From: Deinococcus sp. QL22
GTDB lineage: Bacteria > Deinococcota > Deinococci > Deinococcales > Deinococcaceae
Reading direction: 5' to 3'
Assembly: GCF_023370075.1 (NCBI RefSeq)
Contig: NZ_CP097154.1
Span: forward strand, 124,001 to 188,000
DNA: 64,000 bases
This document shows, in pieces, positions 9,643-17,913 of this stretch. How positions within the stretch are numbered: the first letter of the stretch is position 1; each line of letters begins with the position of its first letter. The position numbers and the translations under genes are program-made. The notes under the pieces were generated by a model. It saw only the letters and a list, made by a program, of their open reading frames with translations, was not told where the DNA came from and ran no database searches.

Positions 9643-10749
9643 ATGATTCTTCCAGATGATTTGGCTCTGGTGTCCCACTCTGGCGACCAAGCAAGACCTT
9701 TTGCAGGCAATGACCATCAACGCATCATCGTGATCGGCGCGTCAGCGGGCGGCGTGGAAGCCGTGCGGCAACTGCTTTCTTATTTGCCAGCCAATTTTCC
9801 GGCCCCCATCTTCGTGGTGCTGCACATTCCGTCCTACAGCCCCAGCTACCTCCCCGAAATTTTTAGCCGTGCCGGGGCGCTGCCTGCCGAACATGCCCAA
9901 GACGGCGAGGCCATCCGTGCCGGACGGGTATATGTCGCCCCACCCGACCATCATTTGCTGCTAGAAGCTGGCCGGATGCTGGTCAAAAAGGGGCCGAAGG
10001 AAAACCGCTTCCGGCCTTCGGTAGACGCCATGTTTCGCTCAGCGGCGTACACTTACGGGCCGCGTGTGGTGGGCGTGGTGCTGTCGGGGATGCTTGATGA
10101 CGGAACCTCCGGGCTGTGGACGGTGGGGCGGCTGGGCGGAACGACCATTGTGCAGCGCCCGCAAGAGGCTGGATACGAGGACATGCCGCTGAACGCGATT
10201 CGGCAGGTAGAGGTGGACATGGTGCAGCCTTTATCTGAGCTGGCCGCCTCATTGATAGAGTTAACGGCAGCCACTGAAACCGGTGCTGGTGGAATCGAAG
10301 TGAAAGACGTGGAAGACGAATTGAAGCGGATCAATGTAGAAATTCAGATCGCTGCCGAGAGAAACGGTTTTGACCTTGGCGTAATGGGTCTGGGCACGCC
10401 CATTCCCCTGACCTGCCCGGAATGTCACGGCAGCCTGCTTCAAATTCACGAGGGCAACCTGATTCGCTACCGCTGCCACACCGGTCACGCCTATAGCCCC
10501 GCCGCGCTGCTTGACGAAGTGACGGAGAGCGTCGAAAAATCTTTCTGGCAGACTCTCAGAATTTTGGAAGAAAAGAGACTGCTGCTCCAGCGGACTGGAG
10601 AGAGCCTCCAGATCAGTGCACCCGCTGAGGCACAGCAACTTCTGGCCTTGGCCGCCGAAGCCACAAAAAGATCGAAGACATTACATCAGGTTATGTTTAA
10701 TCCACCGCTGCCCAGCAGAGGAGTCGCTGAAGCCGAGCCGATAGACTAA
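9643..10749 (+). CDS. CheB-like protein-glutamate methylesterase with C-terminal zinc-ribbon-like domain
   Basis: A 368-aa protein with no receiver domain. The CheB catalytic domain (~30-215) has VIGASAGGVEAV with the nucleophilic Ser, VLHIPSYSPSYLPEI with the expected His, and LSGMLDDGTSG with the Asp. The C-terminal ~120 residues contain CPECHGSLL followed by YRCHTGHAYSP, a Cys/His arrangement that could bind zinc, then a helical tail. This layout is known in stand-alone CheB-like proteins outside classical chemotaxis operons. ATG at 9643 is chosen because the frame upstream overlaps the 3' end of the kinase-like gene. It is spaced 49 bases from that gene and likely co-transcribed with it. 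Without a receiver domain, activity would have to be controlled by protein contact or the C-terminal domain. Confidence 0.85.
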   Translation: MILPDDLALVSHSGDQARPFAGNDHQRIIVIGASAGGVEAVRQLLSYLPANFPAPIFVVLHIPSYSPSYLPEIFSRAGALPAEHAQDGEAIRAGRVYVAPPDHHLLLEAGRMLVKKGPKENRFRPSVDAMFRSAAYTYGPRVVGVVLSGMLDDGTSGLWTVGRLGGTTIVQRPQEAGYEDMPLNAIRQVEVDMVQPLSELAASLIELTAATETGAGGIEVKDVEDELKRINVEIQIAAERNGFDLGVMGLGTPIPLTCPECHGSLLQIHEGNLIRYRCHTGHAYSPAALLDEVTESVEKSFWQTLRILEEKRLLLQRTGESLQISAPAEAQQLLALAAEATKRSKTLHQVMFNPPLPSRGVAEAEPID

Positions 10750-10767
10750 AGAGCGGCCCATACAATG

Positions 10768-10789
10768 AGAAAGACCCCTATGTCTTTCT
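10768..10789 (+). terminator. hairpin after cheB-like gene
   Basis: AGAAAGAC (10768-10775) and GTCTTTCT (10782-10789) form a perfect 8-bp stem with a 6-base loop. Only a weak T-rich stretch follows, so termination is plausible rather than certain. Confidence 0.45.
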
Positions 10790-10961
10790 TAATATGAGTA
10801 GAAAATTAATTATCCTTTATTAAATTCACGTAAGGCAAACATTTTCTACTGTCGAGCCTTTAGTGAGATGGGTAGGGTGAGCACGCCAAACGCGGCAGAC
10901 TCGGCCCTAGAGAGCGGAAGCATCTGCTCCATAGTGCAAATGATTTGTCCGGAGGCGTGAC

Positions 10962-11204
10962 ATGACCAGCAACAGTGATAAAAATGGTGTGAAGAGTGGA
11001 AGTGGGCGCGGCTTTGCCCGGATGGATCCTCAAAAGCAGCGCGAAATTGCCAGTAAAGGCGGCCAGGCGGCCCATGCCAGCGGCAACGCCCACCAATTTA
11101 CTTCCGAAGAAGCGCGTGCTGCTGGACGCAAAGGCGGACAAGCCTCACGTGGACGCACCAAAGTAGAGGGTGCGGCACCGGTCAGCGCCCAATCTGCGGA
11201 CTAA
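10962..11204 (+). CDS. KGG-repeat stress-induced small protein
   Basis: An 80-aa hydrophilic protein built from KGG-type repeats: FARMDPQKQREIASKGGQAAH near the middle and EEARAAGRKGGQASRG after it. This is the general-stress (GsiB/con-10-like) family, whose members accumulate during desiccation, heat or starvation. Composition is rich in Gly, Ala, Ser, Arg and Lys, with no hydrophobic core, so it is probably disordered. TCCGGAGG at 10950-10957 gives a good ribosome-binding site four bases before the ATG. It stands alone, with its terminator inside the 3' end of the convergent guanine deaminase gene. The biochemical role of the family is not settled. Confidence 0.85.
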   Translation: MTSNSDKNGVKSGSGRGFARMDPQKQREIASKGGQAAHASGNAHQFTSEEARAAGRKGGQASRGRTKVEGAAPVSAQSAD

Positions 11205-11223
11205 AGCAAACCTACACGGCCCC

Positions 11224-12561
11224 TCACATCTCCAGCTGCCTAAGCTGGGGATTTTTTTGCGGCTGTGGGGAACGGGCATACACCGAGTCACCGCCGATCC
11301 ATACCCGCGCTACGTCGCTTTGTGTGCCGCCCGCGAACAGGGAGGCCAGAGCGCGTTCGGTGCTGGAGGCATGGGCCAACACGGTGTGCATGATGCTGCC
11401 TTCTGGCGGGCGAAAGTACACGGCGTCAAAGCTTTTGCCTGCGCTGAAATCTCCGATTTGGCCGTCTAGATCGAGGGCTTCGGCCCCGGCGCGGGTGGTG
11501 AGGTACAGCAAGTGTGCGGGTGAGAGCGGTACGCCGGCTGGCCCCATCAGCTGCTGCATGAAATGGGCCTGCAAGCCCTCCTTGAGCATAGAAAAGCCCG
11601 TGCCGCCGCCCACATCGGTGCCAAGGGACACGTGAACGCCCGCCGCGAGATGACGCCCCAGCGGGAACCTTCCGCTCCCCAACGCCGAATTGCTGCATGG
11701 GCAATGTGCGGCGGTGCAGCGGTGTTCGGCCATTGCGCCCAGTTCCCGGTCTGTGGGGTGAACGCTGTGGGCCAGCACGGTGCGGCGCGTGACCAGTCCG
11801 GCGCGTTCGTAGGTGTCCAGATAATCGCGGCTACTGGGAAACAGATCGCGCACAGTTTGAATTTCGCGCCCGTTTTCGTTGATGTGGCTGGTAAAGCAGA
11901 CGTCGGGGAACTCGGCCATCAGCCCGGCACAGGCGTCCAAAATTCCTTCTGAGGCAGATAAGGAGAATCGCGGTGTGACCGCGTAGAGATTCCTTCCCTG
12001 CCCATGCCAACGCTCTATCAAGGCCTTTCCTTCCGTGTAGGCCAGCGAAGGCGTGGTATGCAGTTCTGGGCGCAGCATCCGGTCAGAGACGACCTGCCCC
12101 GCCACCGCCCGCAGCCCCACCCGACTGGCTTCCTGAAACAAAATATCGACGGCGCTGGCAAAATGGGAGCCGAAGATCAGGGCAGTGGTCGTGCCGTTGC
12201 TAGTCAGGCCTGACACGAATTCGCGGGCAATGGCGGCGGCGTAGGCATCATTGCCAAATTTGGCCTCTTCGGGCAGGGTGATGGTGTCCAGCCATTCCAG
12301 TAGCGGCAACCCCAACCCGCCAATCACGCGAACCTGCGGGTAATGCACGTGGGTGTCTATGAATCCGGGGAGCAGCAGGCCGCCGCGCAGGTCTTCTACT
12401 GGGGCGTCGGGAAAGGCGGCGCGAACGGTGGCAAAACTGCCGCTCTGAATGATCTGGCCGTTCTGGACGAGCAGGCCGCCATCGTCTTCGGTGCGCAGGG
12501 CTTGATCGGAGTGGAAGGGATTGGCAGGCGTGTGCAGAAAAGTGGCGCGGTAGAGGGTCAT
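11224..12561 (-). CDS. guaD: guanine deaminase
   Basis: A 445-aa amidohydrolase that converts guanine to xanthine and ammonia. Metal and substrate motifs are all present: PGFIDTHVHYPQ, SHINENG, LAHSVHPT, CPCSNSALGSG and LGTDVGGGTGFSML. Length fits the family. A longer frame begins at 12594, but ATG at 12561 has AAAGGA four bases upstream and the protein then begins MTLYRATFLHTP, typical of GuaD. It is followed upstream by xdhC and the xanthine dehydrogenase subunits on the same strand, so its product xanthine feeds directly into the next enzyme. Confidence in function is high. Confidence 0.95.
   Translation of the reverse strand: MTLYRATFLHTPANPFHSDQALRTEDDGGLLVQNGQIIQSGSFATVRAAFPDAPVEDLRGGLLLPGFIDTHVHYPQVRVIGGLGLPLLEWLDTITLPEEAKFGNDAYAAAIAREFVSGLTSNGTTTALIFGSHFASAVDILFQEASRVGLRAVAGQVVSDRMLRPELHTTPSLAYTEGKALIERWHGQGRNLYAVTPRFSLSASEGILDACAGLMAEFPDVCFTSHINENGREIQTVRDLFPSSRDYLDTYERAGLVTRRTVLAHSVHPTDRELGAMAEHRCTAAHCPCSNSALGSGRFPLGRHLAAGVHVSLGTDVGGGTGFSMLKEGLQAHFMQQLMGPAGVPLSPAHLLYLTTRAGAEALDLDGQIGDFSAGKSFDAVYFRPPEGSIMHTVLAHASSTERALASLFAGGTQSDVARVWIGGDSVYARSPQPQKNPQLRQLEM
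11228..11258 (+). terminator. terminator of KGG gene inside guaD 3' end
   Basis: ATCTCCAGCT (11228-11237) pairs with AGCTGGGGAT (11243-11252) over 10 bp with one G-T wobble and a 5-base loop, followed by a run of seven T. It lies within the last codons of the opposite-strand guanine deaminase. Confidence 0.75.
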
Positions 12562-12658
12562 GAAATCCTTTGGGGGTATTCCGAAAAAATTCATTCAGGT
12601 TCGGATTTTTCTTGAGTACAGCGAATGGGAAGAAGGACGGATTTGGTGGAATGGAGGA

Positions 12659-13519
12659 TTAGTCAGCGGTTTCTTGACTGGTCTGTAAAGCAACAGAATC
12701 CTTCTGGAAAGCAGGAAATGTGTGGGTTTCCAACACCTCCACGAGTTGGGCCGCCACACTGACTGCGATCACGGCGGGCGTTTTGCCCCGGATTCCGGGC
12801 AGGCCAATGGGCGTGGTGATGCGCGTCAAGTCGACTTCGCTATGTCCCACCGCCTTCAGTTGCTCGCGGAACCGAATCCATTTGACACTGGAGCCGATCA
12901 GCCCAATCCATCCCAGATCGGGGCGGCGCAGGGCCGCGTCACACAGGGCGGCGTCTTCGGCGTGGTCGTGGGTCATGACGACGATGTGACTTCCGGCGGG
13001 AAGGTCGGGCAGGGTCAGTTCTGGAATCGGAACGGGATGAAGGTGAACGGTAGATGCGCCCGCCGCCAGTCCTGCAAGCCGTTCGGGGGCCAGTTGCGCC
13101 GCCCGCGAATCGGTGAGGTGCAGATGCACAGGCAGCCGCGACAGGATCAGCGCAAGTTCTAGCCCCACATGCCCAATGCCGAATAGGGCGATGTGGGGGC
13201 GCACCGTTGCCAACGGCTCTAGCAGTAGCGTTACCTCACCGCCGCAGCACTGGCGGCCATATTCGTTGGGGGCAGTGTCGGTCAGGCGCGAGGTCAGGAG
13301 TTCGGGGGCTTGGGCGCTGGTGCGAATCAGGGTGCGGGCGCGGGCTACGGCGGTGGCTTCCAGGTTGCCGCCGCCCACGCTGTCCCACGTTTCGCTCCGG
13401 CTGACCACCATTTTGGCTCCAGCCTCACGCGGGGCATGACCACGCACAGCGGCGATGGTAATCAGGACGCCGGGTTCTTGGGAGTCGGTCAGGTATTGGA
13501 GGGCGGCGAGCCAGTTCAA
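12659..13519 (-). CDS. xdhC: xanthine dehydrogenase maturation factor XdhC
   Basis: A 286-aa XdhC/CoxI-family protein. Family members bind molybdenum cofactor and deliver the sulfurated form to xanthine dehydrogenase. Seen: an N-terminal XdhC domain (VLITIAAVRGHAPREAGAKM, SVGGGNLEA, QCCGGEV) and a C-terminal Rossmann domain (ALFGIGHVGLELALILS, MTHDHAEDAALC, GLIGSSVKWIRF, PIGLPGIRGKTPAVIAVS). The open frame runs back to 13651 through a low-complexity, glycine-rich stretch that looks non-coding. TTG at 13519 has AAGGA seven bases upstream and starts the protein as MNWLAALQYL, so it is preferred, though the start is uncertain. It lies between guaD and xdhB on the same strand. Confidence 0.9.
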   Translation of the reverse strand: MNWLAALQYLTDSQEPGVLITIAAVRGHAPREAGAKMVVSRSETWDSVGGGNLEATAVARARTLIRTSAQAPELLTSRLTDTAPNEYGRQCCGGEVTLLLEPLATVRPHIALFGIGHVGLELALILSRLPVHLHLTDSRAAQLAPERLAGLAAGASTVHLHPVPIPELTLPDLPAGSHIVVMTHDHAEDAALCDAALRRPDLGWIGLIGSSVKWIRFREQLKAVGHSEVDLTRITTPIGLPGIRGKTPAVIAVSVAAQLVEVLETHTFPAFQKDSVALQTSQETAD

Positions 13520-13816
13520 TTTGGGTTCCTTGGTTGGGCATTGAGGATGGTTTTCTTGGGAACTCCCACGTTTGCCTCCCCCACCCCCAGCCCCAAAGGG
13601 TTCAGGGGAATTTGTCGTTGCACTAGGCAGGATTGATCTTGTCACGTCCACACTCGGCCCAATCCCTCTCTTGAAGTGGAATTGCCAGTTGTCTTTGAGC
13701 TGGAATTGGCCGGCCTACTGCGTGGACGACGGCCTCACACGGATAGGGGCGTTCGGATCGATGGGTGGACAGGTAGAAACTGTGAGGCTGGTGCTTTTGC
13801 TTTTCCCACACCCCCA
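13520..13816. other. intergenic region between xdhB and xdhC
   Basis: About 300 bases. It contains a C-rich low-complexity stretch near 13575-13605 and no ORF I can support. It may carry an internal promoter for xdhC and guaD, but none is clear. Confidence 0.35.
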
Positions 13817-16177
13817 CTAGTCATCCGCCGCCACTCCTTCCGCTTCTGTCCGTTCCTGCCGGGCTTCTTTTAGTGCCCAGAACACGGCTTCGGGGGTAGC
13901 GGGGCTGGCGAGTTGTTGGGCGCGTCCACTGGGGCCAAAGGCAGCGGCGGCCTGGCGCAGAGCTTCTCGCACGCTGATCGCCAGCATCAGGGGCGGCTCT
14001 CCGACTGCCTTGGAACCGTAGACCACCCCGTCTTCGGTGGCCTGTTCCAGCAGGGCCACGTTAAAGATTTCGGGCATCTCGGAAAAGCTGGGCAGCTTGT
14101 AGGTGCTGGCCGACTGGGTGGCGAGGCGGCCCCGGTGCGGCCCGTTACTCGTATCCCAGCGCAACTCCTCTAAGGTCAGCCAGCCAGCGCCCTGCACGAA
14201 TCCGCCCTCCACTTGTCCTATATCGATCAGGGGAGAAAGGCTATCGCCCACATCGTGCAGCAGGTCGGCGCGGAGCAGGCGGTAAGCGCCCGTAAAGCCG
14301 TCCACTTCCACTTCTGACACTGACGCGCCATAAGAGAAATATTTGAACGGCTCGCCTTGCATGGCCGCCCGATCCCAGTGCAGGCCCGGCGTGCGGTAGT
14401 AGCCCGCCGCCCAGAGTTGGGTGCGGAGGTGGTAGGCGTCGTGGACGAGCTTGGCAAAATCGAGGCCTTGATCGGGGTGGCCCAGCGGATAGACCCGGCC
14501 ATTCTCGAAGCGAACATCGTTGGGATGCACGCCCAGCGCACCTGCCGCCACCGCCGCGAGGCGCTCCTTGATCTGGTCGCAGGCATCTTTGATGGCCCCG
14601 CCGTTCAGGTCGGCCCCGGAACTGGCCGCCGTCGCGGAGGTATTCGGCACTTTGTCGGTGCGGGTTGGAGCAAGTCGCACACACTTCAGGGGGACGCCCA
14701 GCGCCGTCGCCGCTACCTGAATCATCTTGGTGTGCAGCCCCTGCCCCATTTCGGTACCGCCGTGATTGATCAGGACGGAGCCGTCTTTGTAGACATGAAC
14801 GAGTGCCCCCGCCTGGTTGTAGGCCGTGAAATTGAAGGAAATTCCGAACTTGACGGGCGTGATGGCGAGGCCGCGTTTGGTGTGTGGATGGGTTGCATTG
14901 AAGGCCCCAATCTCGGCTTGTCGGGCGGCGAAATCGCTCTTATGCAGCAACGTTTGCCACACCGTTTGCAGCCGTTCGGCGTGGCGCACGGGCTGGCCGT
15001 AGGGTGTGGCTTCTCCGGGCGCGTAAAAGTTGCGCTGGCGCAGGTCGGCAGGGTCTAGCCCCAGCAGCGGCGAACAGCGGCCCAGAATATCTTCGATGAC
15101 CAGCATGCCCTGTGGCCCGCCAAAGCCCCGGAAAGCTGTCTGGGACGTTTTATTGGTCTTGCAGATTCGGCCCAGTACCTCCACATGTGGGATGTAATAG
15201 GCGTTGTCGATGTGGCACAGGGCGCGGGCCAGCACGGGTTCGGAGAGGTCGAGGCTCCAGCCGCCGTCGCTGCTTAAGACGGCTTGCAGGGCATTCAGGC
15301 GGCCTGATGCGTCAAAACCCACCTTCCAGCGGGCATGAAAAGGATGGCGTTTGCCGGTCATGGTCAGGTCCTGGGTGCGGTTCAGGCGGAGGCGCACGGG
15401 CCTTCCGGTGAGGGTCGCGCCCAGTGCGGCAATGGCCGCGAAGCCGTGTGGCTGCATCTCTTTGCCGCCAAAGCCGCCGCCCATCCGCAGGCATTGTACG
15501 GTCACCTGGCTGGAAGTCAGGCCCAGCACATGCGCCACGATTTCCTGTGTTTCAGTGGGATGCTGGGTGCTGCACTGAATGAACATCTGGCCCGATTCGT
15601 CGGTGTAGGCAAGCGCGGCGTTGGTTTCCAGATAAAAATGCTCCTGGCCGCCAAACTCGAATTCACCCTCGAAGATATGTGCGGCTTCCCCAAAGCCCAG
15701 CGACACGTCGCCCCGGCGTAGGGTGGGCTGCGACCCCTGAAAACTCTCGGCTGAGACTGCTTCGGAGATGGTCAGGAGGGCGGGCAGGACTTCGTATTCA
15801 ACAAGTATGGCTTCCGATCCAAGCCGCGCCGCGTCCACGCTGTCGGCCAGAACCCAGCAGACCGCGTGACCGTGAAACATGACTTCCTCAGGAAACAACG
15901 GTTCGTCGTGCTTCACGCCCGCATCGTTGACGCCCGGCACGTCGGCGGCGGTCAGGACGCGTACCACACCGGGAACGCTCAGGGCGGGCGCGGTGTCGAG
16001 CCTCAGGATTCGGGCGTGGGCATGGGGCGCTTGCAGGGGCCAGGCATGAAGCAGCCCTTGCAGCCGCACGCCGAGGTCATCGGTGTACAGCGCGTGCCCA
16101 GTGACGTGCAGGTCGGCGCTTTCGTGCGGTACGGAGTCGCCTACTGCACCCAGCGGCGGACGTTCGAACAGGCTCAT
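13817..16177 (-). CDS. xdhB: xanthine dehydrogenase molybdopterin-binding subunit
   Basis: A 786-aa large subunit that oxidises hypoxanthine and xanthine to urate at a molybdenum site. Motifs in order: an N-terminal a/b-hammerhead (residues ~20-130), GQEHFYLET, RMGGGFGGKE in the Moco-binding region, TAFRGFGGPQGM with the substrate-binding Arg, HGGTEMGQGLHTKM, and VGEPPLML containing the catalytic Glu near residue 730. Length is as expected for bacterial XdhB. Its ATG overlaps the stop codon of xdhA by four bases (ATGA), so the two are translationally coupled. Electrons pass to the FeS/FAD subunit encoded just upstream. Confidence 0.95.
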   Translation of the reverse strand: MSLFERPPLGAVGDSVPHESADLHVTGHALYTDDLGVRLQGLLHAWPLQAPHAHARILRLDTAPALSVPGVVRVLTAADVPGVNDAGVKHDEPLFPEEVMFHGHAVCWVLADSVDAARLGSEAILVEYEVLPALLTISEAVSAESFQGSQPTLRRGDVSLGFGEAAHIFEGEFEFGGQEHFYLETNAALAYTDESGQMFIQCSTQHPTETQEIVAHVLGLTSSQVTVQCLRMGGGFGGKEMQPHGFAAIAALGATLTGRPVRLRLNRTQDLTMTGKRHPFHARWKVGFDASGRLNALQAVLSSDGGWSLDLSEPVLARALCHIDNAYYIPHVEVLGRICKTNKTSQTAFRGFGGPQGMLVIEDILGRCSPLLGLDPADLRQRNFYAPGEATPYGQPVRHAERLQTVWQTLLHKSDFAARQAEIGAFNATHPHTKRGLAITPVKFGISFNFTAYNQAGALVHVYKDGSVLINHGGTEMGQGLHTKMIQVAATALGVPLKCVRLAPTRTDKVPNTSATAASSGADLNGGAIKDACDQIKERLAAVAAGALGVHPNDVRFENGRVYPLGHPDQGLDFAKLVHDAYHLRTQLWAAGYYRTPGLHWDRAAMQGEPFKYFSYGASVSEVEVDGFTGAYRLLRADLLHDVGDSLSPLIDIGQVEGGFVQGAGWLTLEELRWDTSNGPHRGRLATQSASTYKLPSFSEMPEIFNVALLEQATEDGVVYGSKAVGEPPLMLAISVREALRQAAAAFGPSGRAQQLASPATPEAVFWALKEARQERTEAEGVAADD

Positions 16178-17616
16178 ACAGGCACCTCCTGACGCTGCGC
16201 CGTTCGTTCAAAGTAGAACTTCAGCAAGGTCTGCTCCAGCATGGCGGCGCGGTAAGCGGCCGAAGCGCGGTGATCGTCCAGCGGCGTGCCCTCGGTGCCG
16301 AGGAGTTTGGCGGCTTGGCGCACATTTTGTTCGTTCCAGATTTGACCAGTCAGCGCAGCTTCAGCCTTCAGTCCGCGAATGGGCGTGGCGGCCACTCCAC
16401 CCAAGCCGATGCGAACACGGCGCACCGTTTGGCCTTCCAGTTCCAGCGCAATCCCTACCGCCACACTGGAAATATCGTCGAAGCGGCGTTTGGCAATCTT
16501 GAAAAAACCCGCGATAGGTGCAAGTGGTAGCGGAATTCGGACGGCGCGGATCAGTTCGCCAGGAAGACGCACCGTCTGGCGGTAACCCGTGAAATAGTCG
16601 GCCAGCGGCACTTCGCGTTCACCATCTGGCCCCACCACTACCACGCCCGCATCCAGCGCCAGCAGCACGGGCGGGCTGTCTCCGATGGGCGAAGCAGTGC
16701 CCAGATTGCCGCCCAGCGTGGCACTGTTGCGGATCAGGCGCGAGGCAAAGTGCGGAAACCACTCGCGCAGCAGCGGAATCTGGTCGCCCAGGCGCCGCTC
16801 CAGTTCCGACAGGTTCAGGCCCGCGCCAAGTTCTACATAGTGGTCGGTACCGGTCAGCGTGCGGAGTTCCGGCAGCCTGTCTACCGCGATGGTCACGCCT
16901 GCGCGGGCATGGCGCAAATTCACCTCCACACCCCAATCGGTGCCGCCCGCTAGCACTTTGGCGTCGGGGTGAGCGGCCAGCAACGCCACAGCTTCGGCCA
17001 AAGTAGCGGGGCGGTGAAAGTCGCCGTCTGGGCTGCTGAGATGCGTGGGCTGGGGCATGGGCGGCGCTTGGGTACGGCGCTGGGCGAGTGCGTCGGCCTC
17101 AGCGGGCGGAGCGAGGGCGTAAGCCGCGTCCTGAATGGGGCGGTAGCCGGTGCAGCGGCAGAGGTTCCCACTCAGCGCATGAATGTCGAATCCATTCGGG
17201 CCGTGATGTGCGTCACCCGCAGCGCGTTCTGGCCGGTAATATTCGGCGGCCATGCTGACCACAAAGCCGGGGGTGCAGTAGCCACATTGCGAGCCACCGC
17301 GCACCGCTAACTCGTGCTGCACGGGATGAAGCACACCCGGACGCCCCAGCCCTTCCGCCGTCACCACTTCCTGCCCTGCCAGACTCCCCATCAGGACAAG
17401 GCAGGCATTCACCGATTCCAGCCGCGTGCCGCCGTGTTCGTCAGGCCGCGCCACCAGCACCGCGCAGGCCCCGCACTCGCCCTCCGCGCAGCCTTCTTTG
17501 CAGCCCGTTAAACCCTGATCGCGCAGCCAGTTCAGCAAGGTAGTGTGTGGGCGCACATCCGGCGCGGTCTGGGGCCGCCCGTTGATGGTCAATTCTAGAG
17601 TATGCAGTTTGGGCAT
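16174..17616 (-). CDS. xdhA: xanthine dehydrogenase FeS/FAD small subunit
   Basis: A 480-aa fusion of the [2Fe-2S] and FAD parts. First cluster: CKEGCAEGECGAC. Second cluster: CGYCTPGFV and LCRCTGYRPI. FAD domain (~190-370): VLAGGTDWGVEVNL and NSATLGGNLGTASPIGD; then the CO-dehydrogenase-flavoprotein C-terminal domain. It relays electrons from the molybdenum subunit to NAD+. The open frame begins at 17649, but ATG at 17616 has AGGAGG seven bases upstream and starts MPKLHTLEL, so it is chosen. First gene of a minus-strand xdhA-xdhB-xdhC-guaD series. Confidence 0.95.
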   Translation of the reverse strand: MPKLHTLELTINGRPQTAPDVRPHTTLLNWLRDQGLTGCKEGCAEGECGACAVLVARPDEHGGTRLESVNACLVLMGSLAGQEVVTAEGLGRPGVLHPVQHELAVRGGSQCGYCTPGFVVSMAAEYYRPERAAGDAHHGPNGFDIHALSGNLCRCTGYRPIQDAAYALAPPAEADALAQRRTQAPPMPQPTHLSSPDGDFHRPATLAEAVALLAAHPDAKVLAGGTDWGVEVNLRHARAGVTIAVDRLPELRTLTGTDHYVELGAGLNLSELERRLGDQIPLLREWFPHFASRLIRNSATLGGNLGTASPIGDSPPVLLALDAGVVVVGPDGEREVPLADYFTGYRQTVRLPGELIRAVRIPLPLAPIAGFFKIAKRRFDDISSVAVGIALELEGQTVRRVRIGLGGVAATPIRGLKAEAALTGQIWNEQNVRQAAKLLGTEGTPLDDHRASAAYRAAMLEQTLLKFYFERTAQRQEVPV

Positions 17617-17913
17617 GGATGGGCCTCCTGATGTCTGAAAGGGTGGCACAAAAGCGCGTGAGGCAATGGGGTGAACACGAGAAAAGCCCGGTGGTCAGCG
17701 TGCGTCTGCCGCCTCCCGTAGTCCTGCACGGAGGGGGCAAACGCATGGTTGACGCACAGGGCTGGAAAGCTCGGAGCGGACGGCTGGTTATCCATGCAGA
17801 ACAGCCGTCTGGGGTGTAACGAAGCTCTGAAGTCACTGTAGGACGGCGCTGGAGGGAATGCAAGTGAGCCCTCCCTGTGGATAACCGCTTACTTTGTTAT
17901 TCCACTGTAAATA
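17617..17913. other. intergenic region upstream of xdhA
   Basis: About 300 bases between the glycerate kinase stop and xdhA. On the minus strand TTGCAT (17858-17863) and TACAGT (17835-17840), 17 bases apart, could be a weak promoter for the xdh operon with a leader of about 210 bases. No repressor palindrome was recognised. Confidence 0.3.

Noticed and set aside
10930..10955. Partial similarity to the end of the 46404 repeat (ATTTGTCCG)
   Set aside because: Only nine bases match and no partner inverted repeat is nearby, so a second copy of the element is not supported.
14357..15058. Plus-strand ORF of 233 codons
   Set aside because: Antisense to the xanthine dehydrogenase large subunit with no independent support.
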